From: Blastococcus sp. KM273128
GTDB taxonomy: Bacteria > Actinomycetota > Actinomycetes > Mycobacteriales > Geodermatophilaceae
Assembly (NCBI RefSeq): GCF_021698975.1
Contig: NZ_SSXA01000074.1
Span: 1 to 37,319 of the forward strand
Length of the DNA stretch: 37,319 bases
Direction: 5' to 3'
A program made the translations under genes and the position numbers. The notes under the pieces are model-generated. The model saw only the letters and a program-made list of their open reading frames with translations, did not search any database and had not been told where the DNA came from. Positions 9,801 through 16,590 of this stretch are shown here, one piece after another; position 1 is the first letter of the stretch; each line of letters starts with the position of its first letter.

Positions 9801-11854
9801 TCTCCGCGCCAGACCGCGCTGACGGCCTCGGTGAACCGCTCGGGCAGCGAGCGCAGCAGCGGGAGCTCGACCGGCGGGACGGCGACGCCGAAGTCGTAGA
9901 TCCAGGTGGGCGGCGCCCCGATGCGGTCGATCTCGTAGGGGCGCTCGTCGACGACGTCGACGCCCATGTTCTGCAGCATCGGCAGGATCTGGGAGAGCAG
10001 CAGCCGCTCGCCGACCCGGTAGACGGTGAGCCGGCGCTCCCCCGGCGCCGCGGCGGTGGGCGTGGAGAGCCGCAGCGCCAGTTCACCGGGGGCCAGGGCG
10101 TCCAGCCGCACCACGTCCTCGACGGCGCGCTGCGCGTCGAAGTCCTCCTGGTAGGCGGCGGGGAAGGCGTCCGCGATCCGCGCGAACACCTTCTCGGCGT
10201 CGGCGCCGAAGCGGGCGGCCAGCGCGTCGGAGAGCTCGTCGTTCCAGCTGCGGGCGGCGGCGGCGAGATCGGCCTGCAGCGCCTCGACGTCGACGTCGAC
10301 CTGCTGCTTGGCCCCCTGCCGCCCCACCGGCGGGCGGACGACGAAGTGCAGCCGGGCCAGCACCGACTCGGTGGACCGGGCGGTGAACTCGATGCTGGAG
10401 CCGCCCAGCCGCGCGAGCAGCAGCTGCTGCATCGCGACCCGGACCTCGGTGGTGTAGCGGTCCCGCGGGAGGTAGACCAGGGCCGACCAGAACCGGCCGG
10501 TGGGGTCCCGCCGCAGGAACAGCCGGGTCTGCCGCCGCTCCTGCAGGTGCAGCACCGACATGGCGACCGGCAGCAGCTCGTCGGCGCCGACCTGCATCAG
10601 CTCGTCGCGGGGGTAGGTCTCCAGGACGTCGAGGAGCTCCTTGCCGGTGTGGCTGTCGGCCGGCACGCCGGAGCCGGTGACGACCTCCGCCACGCGGCGC
10701 CGCACCACCGGGACGTCGAGCACGCTGGTCGTGTAGGCCGACGTCGGGAAGAGGCCCACGAAGCGGCACTGCCGCCGCGTGCCGTCCCGGCCGTCGGGCA
10801 GGGTGACGCTCACCAGGTCCAGCCAGGCCCGCCGGTGCACCGTCGAGCGGCTGTCGGCCTTGGTGACGGTGAGGAGGTGGTCGACCGGGGCGCTCGCGGT
10901 CTCCGGCGTGCTGCCGGAGGTGCCGCCCATGCCGGTGTCGCTGCGGAGCACGCCGAGGCCGGTGCCCGCCACCGGCTGGACCGCGGGGCGGTCCGGGTCC
11001 TCGGCGAGCGTCACCTCGCGGGCGCCCAGGAGCACGAAGTTGCCGTCGGCCAGCCAGCGGAGCAGCGCCGCGGCCTCGGCCGGGTCGTCCGCGGCGTCCC
11101 CGGCCGGGGCGGCGTCGCGTTCCTCGACCGTCGCGGCGAGCGCCCGCAGGCGGTCCCGCATCCGGCCGGTGTCCTCGTGCACCGCCCGCACGTCGTCCAG
11201 GACGGTGCGCAGCCCGGCGACGAGGTCGTCGGCGGCCTCCGCGTCCAGGGGGCCGTCGAGCACGATCGCCATCCAGGACTCGGCGAGCGCGTCGGGGCCG
11301 CACGAGGCGGGGTCCCCGCTGTCGCAGAACGTGAGCACCCGCCCGCGGACGTCGCGGCGCAGGACCAGCACCGGGTGCACGACGTGCTCCAGCCCGAACC
11401 CCTGCCGCGTGACCTCCGCGGTGACCGAGTCGACGAGGTAGGGCATGTCGTCGGTGACCAGCCGGACCACGGTGCGGCCGGCGCCCCGGCCACCCGGGAT
11501 GCCCCGCACGTCGACGGTCGCGGCGCCGGGCGGGCGGACCTCCGCGAGCGCCAGGTGCCCCAGGGCGAGCGCGGCCAGAGCGGCCGGCTCGGTGCCCAGG
11601 ACCTCCTCGGCGGGCTCGCTCCAGTAGTAGCGCCGGAAGAAGGCCGGGACGTCGGCGGCGGTGCACCCCTGGGGGAGCGCCGGCGCGCCGCGCTCGGCGT
11701 CGGTGACGGCCAGCGCGGCCGCCTTCCGCAGCAGCTGCCTCTTCTCGTCGCGGCCTGCCTCGAGGGCGGCGAGCTCGGTGAGAGCGCCGCTCGAGGGGCC
11801 GCCGTCCCGGTCGCGCACCGGGATCCCCGGGGTGACACCGGTGTCACTGGCCAT
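6803..11854 (-). CDS. gdh: Large NAD-specific glutamate dehydrogenase (180 kDa class)
   Basis: A 1683-aa NAD-dependent glutamate dehydrogenase of the giant bacterial class (PF05088 type), which oxidises glutamate to 2-oxoglutarate and ammonia for catabolism. The catalytic domain is recognised by [22 protein letters not shown], the Lys-bearing [11 protein letters not shown] and the dinucleotide-binding [17 protein letters not shown]. A long N-terminal regulatory region (first ~650 residues, ACT-like segments) precedes it and a helical C-terminal part follows, as in the Streptomyces clavuligerus enzyme of similar length. The ATG start gives [15 protein letters not shown]; an A/G-poor upstream leaves the exact start somewhat open. 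It appears monocistronic: 68 bp from the holin-like gene and 120 bp from GH15. Nothing suggests disruption despite the length. Confidence 0.95.
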   Translation of the reverse strand: [1683 protein letters not shown]

Positions 11855-11922
11855 GTCTGGCCACGCTACTGCTCCCTGAGATCAGCGTCACGGCGACGCG
11901 GGCAGCGCGCCGGGACGGCGCC

Positions 11923-12294
11923 TCAGCGGTCGAGGAGCTGGTCGGCGATCCAGCCGACGACGGCGAGGATGAGCCCGCCGATCACCGCGGTGCCGAACCC
12001 GTCGATGGTGAGCCGGTCGGTGATCGCCGCGGTCAGCCCGAGCAGCGCCGCGTTCACCACGAGCAGGAACAGCCCGAGGGTGAGCAGCACGAACGGCAGG
12101 GAGAGCAGCCGCAGGACCGGCCCGACCAGCGCGTTGACGACACCGAAGATGAGCCCGATCCACAGGTAGCTGCCGTACTCCCCCAGCGGTCCGTCGGGGT
12201 TGGGCAGCACCTCCAGGCCGGGGAGCACGTCGAAGTAGGTCAGCCCGTAGAAGGCCGCCGCGAAGATCACGACCTTGAGCAGGAACTTGATCAC
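11923..12294 (-). CDS. Phage-holin-family small membrane protein
   Basis: A 123-aa inner-membrane protein with about four hydrophobic segments: residues 3-20, 43-60, 66-88 and 100-118. The pattern, including LWIGLIFGVVNALVGPVLRLLSLPFVLLTLGLF split across segments 2-3, matches the Phage_holin_4_2 family (PF04020), widespread chromosomal proteins of unknown role that are not tied to a prophage here. The GTG start follows directly from the frame (MIKFLLKVVIF). It lies divergent from the PH-domain gene, with motif copy c between them. Confidence 0.85.
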   Translation of the reverse strand: MIKFLLKVVIFAAAFYGLTYFDVLPGLEVLPNPDGPLGEYGSYLWIGLIFGVVNALVGPVLRLLSLPFVLLTLGLFLLVVNAALLGLTAAITDRLTIDGFGTAVIGGLILAVVGWIADQLLDR

Positions 12295-12342
12295 GGGACG
12301 ACGCTATCCCCGCTGCCCGCCCGATCGTGGGATCTGGCCCCG

Positions 12343-12370
12343 TCTTCCGCCGTCTACGCCCTCGGCTAGA
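12343..12370 (+). repeat. 28-nt tripartite motif, copy c
   Basis: TCTTC-N5-TCTAC-N7-GCTAGA, with one change in the first block. CGTCTA and TAGACG form a 6-bp inverted repeat. It sits in the divergent promoter region, 38 nt before the PH-domain start and about 50 nt before the holin-family start. Confidence 0.65.
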
Positions 12371-12408
12371 CGGTGGCAGATCCTGGTCGACACGGGGAGG
12401 ATGCCGTC

Positions 12409-12864
12409 GTGACGAGCGCCGACGAGCCGCTCGCGATCCGGCCGCCGACCTGGGTCCGGGTGCTGGGTCCGGTGCTCCTGGGCCTGTGGCTGGGCGAGGT
12501 CGTCCTGCGCCCGCAGGCGTGGGGCCGGCTCCTCGTGCCGGTCGTGGCCCTCACGTGCCTCGTGGCGGTCGTCGTCGGCCGGATGCTGTCCTGGAGCGTC
12601 GTCGGCAGCACGGACGGACGGCTGACGGTGCGCAACACCTGGTCCACCCGGACCTTCCTGCGCAGCGAGATCACGGCCGTCGGGATCGACCGGGCCGGCC
12701 GCCCGGGGCGCGGCTGGGCGGTGTTCCTGCTCCTGGACGACGGCACGCGCCACCGGCTCGACGTCACCGAGGCGCCCTTCTTCGGGCCGTTCCACGAGAC
12801 GCTGGAACGGCAGGCCGCCGCGGTGCGGGCCTGGCTGGACGGGCGGGCGCACGCGCGCCTCTGA
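12409..12864 (+). CDS. PH-domain membrane protein (bPH_6-like)
   Basis: A 151-aa protein with two N-terminal membrane helices (residues about 19-33 and 41-57) followed by a beta-rich domain, WSVVGSTDGRLTVRNTWSTRTF...EITAVGIDR, typical of small actinobacterial bacterial-PH (PF10756-type) proteins. The role is unknown; the domain should face the cytoplasm or cell surface as a binding module. The start is the GTG at 12409 because CGGGGAGG (12393-12400) sits 8 nt before it. An upstream in-frame GTG at 12373 lies only 2 nt after motif copy c and has no ribosome site. The ATPase gene follows in the same direction after 84 bp that hold motif copy d. Confidence 0.8.
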   Translation: MTSADEPLAIRPPTWVRVLGPVLLGLWLGEVVLRPQAWGRLLVPVVALTCLVAVVVGRMLSWSVVGSTDGRLTVRNTWSTRTFLRSEITAVGIDRAGRPGRGWAVFLLLDDGTRHRLDVTEAPFFGPFHETLERQAAAVRAWLDGRAHARL

Positions 12865-12899
12865 CGCCTCCCGGCCACGGGCGACACGCCATCGCCACT

Positions 12900-12927
12900 T
12901 CTACGCATCTCTACGGCACAGGCTAGA
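12900..12927 (+). repeat. 28-nt tripartite motif, copy d
   Basis: TCTAC-N5-TCTAC-N7-GCTAGA, ending 21 nt before the ATPase ATG. It shares a downstream CATAC, 6 nt after the motif, with copy a. It could be a promoter element or operator for the ATPase gene. Confidence 0.7.
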
Positions 12928-12948
12928 GAACCGCATACGGTGCACGAC

Positions 12949-14142
12949 ATGGATCCCGTCCGGAACCCCTACGCCCCGGGCGCCGGCCAGCGCCCGCCCG
13001 AGCTGGCCGGCCGCGACGACGAGCTGCAGGCCTTCGACGTCGTCCTGGAGCGGATCGCCCGCGGCCGCCCGGAGCGCTCCCTGGTGCTCACCGGGCTGCG
13101 CGGCGTCGGCAAGACGGTGCTGCTCAACCAGCTGCGCTCGGCCGCCATCTCCCGGGGTTGGGGCACCGGCAAGATCGAGGCGCGACCGGAGCAGTCGCTG
13201 CGCCGGCCGATCTCCTCGGCCCTGCACATGGCGCTGCGCGAGCTGGGCCCGCGGCACGGCGACCAGGAGTCGGTGGCCGAGGTGCTGGGCGTGGTGAAGG
13301 CGTTCGCCCAGCGGGTGAACGCGGCCGAGGCCAAGGTGCGCGACCGCTGGCAGCCGGGCATCGACGTGCCCGCCGCGACCGGGCGCGCCGACTCCGGCGA
13401 CATGGAGATCGACCTGGTGGAGCTGCTCAGCGACGCAGCCGGGGTGGCCGCCGACATCGGCAGCGGGATCGCCCTGTTCATCGACGAGATGCAGGACATC
13501 CAGCCCGACGACGTCTCGGCGATCTGCGCCGCCTGCCACGAGCTCTCCCAGCAGGGCGCACCGCTCATCGTCGTGGGTGCCGGGCTCCCCCACCTGCCGG
13601 CCGTCCTCTCGGCGTCGAAGAGCTACTCGGAGCGGCTGTTCCGCTACCTGCGCATCGACCGGCTCGAGCGCGCCGCCGCCGACCGGGCGCTGCTCGCGCC
13701 CGCCGAGCGGGAGGACGTCACCTTCGAGCCGGCCGCCCTCGACGCCCTGTACGAGGCGGCCGACGGCTACCCCTACTTCGTGCAGGCGTACGGGAAGGTC
13801 ACCTGGGACCTCGCGGCCTCCTCCCCCATCACCGCCGCGGACGTCGCGATGGCGGCGCCGGTCGCCGAGGCCGAGCTCGCGGTCGGGTTCTTCGGCTCGC
13901 GCTACGACCGCGCCACCCCGGCCGAGCGGGAGTACATGCACGCGATGGCGGAGCTGGGCGGCCCCGGCGGCGCCGCGGTGGCGACGTCGGAGGTCGCCGT
14001 CTCGCTGGGCCGCAAGCCTGCGTCCCTCTCCCCCGCCCGCGACTCGCTGATCAAGAAGGGCCTGGTCTACTCCGCCGAGCGCGGCCAGATCGCGTTCACG
14101 GTGCCGCACTTCGGCCGGTACCTGCTGCGCCACCCCGACTGA
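12949..14142 (+). CDS. AAA-type P-loop ATPase of unknown function
   Basis: A 397-aa cytoplasmic ATPase of the AAA_16/ORC-like kind. Walker A is GLRGVGKT (49-56) and Walker B is ALFIDEMQD (D179, E180). The region after the ATPase core (about 240-320) is helical, and the C-terminal 80 residues, with a regularly spaced ALGRKPASLSPARDSLIKKGLV-like segment, look like a winged helix that could bind DNA. Similar proteins are often annotated only as 'ATP-binding protein'. The ATG giving MDPVRNPYAPG is chosen; the in-frame GTG 9 nt upstream is the alternative. No clear ribosome site is seen, so a short-leader or leaderless message from the motif d region is possible. Its stop lies 12 nt from the convergent phosphatase stop. 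Confidence 0.85.
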   Translation: MDPVRNPYAPGAGQRPPELAGRDDELQAFDVVLERIARGRPERSLVLTGLRGVGKTVLLNQLRSAAISRGWGTGKIEARPEQSLRRPISSALHMALRELGPRHGDQESVAEVLGVVKAFAQRVNAAEAKVRDRWQPGIDVPAATGRADSGDMEIDLVELLSDAAGVAADIGSGIALFIDEMQDIQPDDVSAICAACHELSQQGAPLIVVGAGLPHLPAVLSASKSYSERLFRYLRIDRLERAAADRALLAPAEREDVTFEPAALDALYEAADGYPYFVQAYGKVTWDLAASSPITAADVAMAAPVAEAELAVGFFGSRYDRATPAEREYMHAMAELGGPGGAAVATSEVAVSLGRKPASLSPARDSLIKKGLVYSAERGQIAFTVPHFGRYLLRHPD

Positions 14143-14154
14143 GGAAGGACTCCG

Positions 14155-15927
14155 TCAGGCAGGGTGCGGGAGCGTCGGCGGCAGCACCTCGGGGCCGGCC
14201 TCGAGCGGCCGGGGGCGGTCGACCGGGTGGGCACGTACCGCCAGGACGGCGACGTCGTCCTCGACGCCCTCCCCGAGCATCTCCTCGAGCAGCCGGTCGC
14301 ACAGCTCGTCCAGGGAGAGGTCGGCGGAGCCCGCGAGCACGGCCCGCAGCCGCTCCCGGCCGTCGTCCAGGAGCTCACCGCGCCGCTCGAAGAGGCCGTC
14401 GGTGAACAGGACGAGCGTGCTGCCGTCGGGCAGCGGGGCGGCGCCGCCGGACAGCTGCTCGACCCAGCCCGACCCCAGCGGCGGCCCGACCGGGACGGCG
14501 AGGTCGCGCACCGTGCCGTCGGCGAGCAGGAGCAGGGGGTCGGGGTGCCCGGCCGCGGCCCAGTGCAACCGGCGCGTCCCGGCGGCGCGCTCGGCCTCCC
14601 CCTGCTCGATGCGGCAGACCAGCGCGGTCGCCATCGCCGGCACCGCCAGCCCCACCAGGGCGTTGTCCACCCGGCGCAGCAGCCCGGCCGGCTCCTCCAG
14701 CCGGTCGAAGGCGATGGCCCGCACGAGGGTCTTGATCTGCCCCATCGCGGCGGCCGCGCCGATGTCGTGACCCATGACGTCGCCGATGACGAGCACCGTG
14801 TCGCCGTCGGGCTGGAGGAACGCGTCGTACCAGTCGCCGCCAATGGAGACCCCGCGCGTCGCCGGGCGGTACCGCACGGCCAGCTCCAGGTGGTCCGGCT
14901 GCACCGGCGGGGACAGCAGGCTCAGCTGCAGCCGCTCGGCCACCTGGTGGTTGAGGGTGACCAGGCGGGCGTTGTCCAGCGCCAGGGCCGCCCGCCGGGA
15001 GGCGATATCCGCCGTGCGCAGCTCCGCCGGGGTGTGCGGCCCCCGGTCGGCGCCGTTCACGAGGGTGAAGGCGCCGAACACCTCGCCCCGGGCGATCAGC
15101 GGGAAGGTGGCGACGGCGGAGGGCGCCAGCGGCGCGAGCGCCGCGCGGCTCGCGTCGTCCCGGATCATCGTCTCGAAGTCGTGCTCGGTGAGCTCCTCGA
15201 TGATGACCGGCTCGGCCCGGCGCAGGGCCACCGGGACCGGGGCGGTGGCGTCGTTGGAGGCGACCCGCGCGTCGGCGTACCGGTGCATCGCCGCGGCCAT
15301 CTCCGGGTCGCGGTGGGCCCGGCCGACGTCGCGGCGGGTGCCGTCGGGGTCCACGACGCTGACCAGGCACCAGTCGGCCAGCTCGGGGACCACCCGCGCG
15401 GCGAACCGGCCGACGGCCTCGTCGGTGTCCAGCGTCGAGGTCATCTCCTGGCTGATCTCGCCGAGGAGCATGAGGAAGCGGCCGGACTCCTCGGCCACCC
15501 CGGCGGCCCGCGCTGCCTCCGCGGCGGCCAGCTCGCGGGCGTGCACCGCGGCGGCGCGCTCCTCCTCGGCGCGGCGCGCCTGGGTGATGTCGTCGTAGGT
15601 GACCACCAGCCCGGCGTCGGTCAGGAAGGCGTCGGCCCGGAACCACGTGGCCAGCGGCTCGTACCAGGCCTCGACGCTGCCCGCGCAGCCGGTGGCCCGG
15701 ACCGAGCGGTAGAGGAGGTCGAACGGTCCACCGACGGCTTCCGGGAACTCCGCCCAGACGTCCCGGCCGAGGAGGCCGGGCACCGTCCGGGCGAGCACCC
15801 GGGCGCCCGCGGAGTTGATGTAGCGGAAGCGCCAGTCCTCGGAGAGGACGAACAGCGGGCGGTCCATGCCCTCGACCGCCTCCAGGAGCAACCCGCTCAG
15901 CTCCGGGGCGGTGTCGTCCACCGTCAT
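14155..15927 (-). CDS. PAS-GAF-PP2C phosphatase (RsbU/SpoIIE-like)
   Basis: A 590-aa signalling phosphatase. A PAS domain (about 15-125, with DRPLFVLSEDWRFRYIN) is followed by a short coiled-coil-like helix (AEEERAAAVHARELAAAEA), a GAF domain (about 150-300) and a PP2C/SpoIIE phosphatase domain (about 320-560). Metal-binding signatures GGDWYD, GDVMGHD, GHPDPL and LFTDGLFERR are all intact, so it should be active. Family members dephosphorylate a Ser-phosphorylated STAS anti-sigma antagonist, releasing a sigma factor from an RsbW-type kinase. The divergent gene at 16135 encodes such a kinase-like ATPase, but no STAS protein is present. The ATG start (MTVDDTAPELSG) has GGGGCAGGG just upstream. 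Confidence 0.9.
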   Translation of the reverse strand: MTVDDTAPELSGLLLEAVEGMDRPLFVLSEDWRFRYINSAGARVLARTVPGLLGRDVWAEFPEAVGGPFDLLYRSVRATGCAGSVEAWYEPLATWFRADAFLTDAGLVVTYDDITQARRAEEERAAAVHARELAAAEAARAAGVAEESGRFLMLLGEISQEMTSTLDTDEAVGRFAARVVPELADWCLVSVVDPDGTRRDVGRAHRDPEMAAAMHRYADARVASNDATAPVPVALRRAEPVIIEELTEHDFETMIRDDASRAALAPLAPSAVATFPLIARGEVFGAFTLVNGADRGPHTPAELRTADIASRRAALALDNARLVTLNHQVAERLQLSLLSPPVQPDHLELAVRYRPATRGVSIGGDWYDAFLQPDGDTVLVIGDVMGHDIGAAAAMGQIKTLVRAIAFDRLEEPAGLLRRVDNALVGLAVPAMATALVCRIEQGEAERAAGTRRLHWAAAGHPDPLLLLADGTVRDLAVPVGPPLGSGWVEQLSGGAAPLPDGSTLVLFTDGLFERRGELLDDGRERLRAVLAGSADLSLDELCDRLLEEMLGEGVEDDVAVLAVRAHPVDRPRPLEAGPEVLPPTLPHPA

Positions 15928-16134
15928 CCCTGCCCCGTCCCGCCGCGCGGTCGGCAGCCTGGCCCCAGAGCCTGACCGTTCCGGGACCCGTTGGCAATCC
16001 TGCACGCCCGCTCCACCCCCTGCGGAGGGGAACGTGATGCTCGGCACACTCCCCTCTCCGCGTCCGGGAGGGGGTTGACACCGACCCGGCCGGGGAACCA
16101 CGGGACGGTCCATGACCCGAGTCGAGGGGGAGGC

Positions 16135-16590
16135 ATGGGGCGACTCGCGTGGCCGGTCCGCCCGTTACCGGACGGGCGCGGCGAGGTGTGGCGCTGGCGG
16201 CTCGGGTCCCTCGCGGAGCTCCCGCGGGCCCGGGCGGCGCTGCGCTCGTTGATGCACGACGTCGAGGAGGCGCCCGCCGACGACGTCTCGGGCGAGCAGC
16301 TCGTGCTGGCGTTCGACGAGCTCGCCTCCAACGCCCTGCGGCACGGCGAGCACCCGGTCGTCGCCACGGTCGTCGCCGGCAGCGGCGGCTGGCTGCTCGA
16401 CGTGAGCGACCGGGCCCCGCAGGCGATGCCGGCCCCCACGGTCGACCGCGACCCCGCCGAGGGCGGCATGGGGCTGCAGCTGGTGGCGCGGCTGTCGGTG
16501 GCCCACGGCTGGTACGTCGACGAGGACTGCAAGCACGTCTGGGCCTGCCTGCCGACCGCCTGCGACGAGCGCGCCTCGGCATCCGCCTGA
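16135..16590 (+). CDS. RsbW-like anti-sigma regulatory ATPase
   Basis: A 151-aa GHKL ATPase of the HATPase_c_2 (serine-kinase anti-sigma) kind. The N-box is FDELASNALRHG (about 60-71), the G1-like box is DVSDRAPQ and the G2 box is EGGMGLQLVARL. Such proteins bind and phosphorylate STAS antagonists or sequester a sigma factor. The ATG follows GAGGGGGAGG, a strong ribosome site, which fixes the start over the longer open frame. It is divergent from the PAS-GAF-PP2C phosphatase, an arrangement that suggests opposing activities on one target. A long minus-strand frame reads through this gene, but the coding pattern belongs to the plus strand. Confidence 0.85.
   Translation: MGRLAWPVRPLPDGRGEVWRWRLGSLAELPRARAALRSLMHDVEEAPADDVSGEQLVLAFDELASNALRHGEHPVVATVVAGSGGWLLDVSDRAPQAMPAPTVDRDPAEGGMGLQLVARLSVAHGWYVDEDCKHVWACLPTACDERASASA

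Noticed and set aside
4895..12169. A 2424-codon open frame on the plus strand, plus other very long antisense frames
   Set aside because: It lies antisense to GH15 and glutamate dehydrogenase, whose family motifs are unambiguous. Its His/Gln/Arg/Gly-rich translation is the usual shadow of high-GC codon bias.
11923..12294. Holin-family gene as evidence of a prophage
   Set aside because: This family is a common chromosomal membrane protein in actinobacteria, and no other phage gene is nearby.
16075..16080. TTGACA upstream of the RsbW-like gene as a -35 box
   Set aside because: No TANNNT-type -10 lies 16-19 nt downstream, so the promoter is not supported beyond the hexamer.
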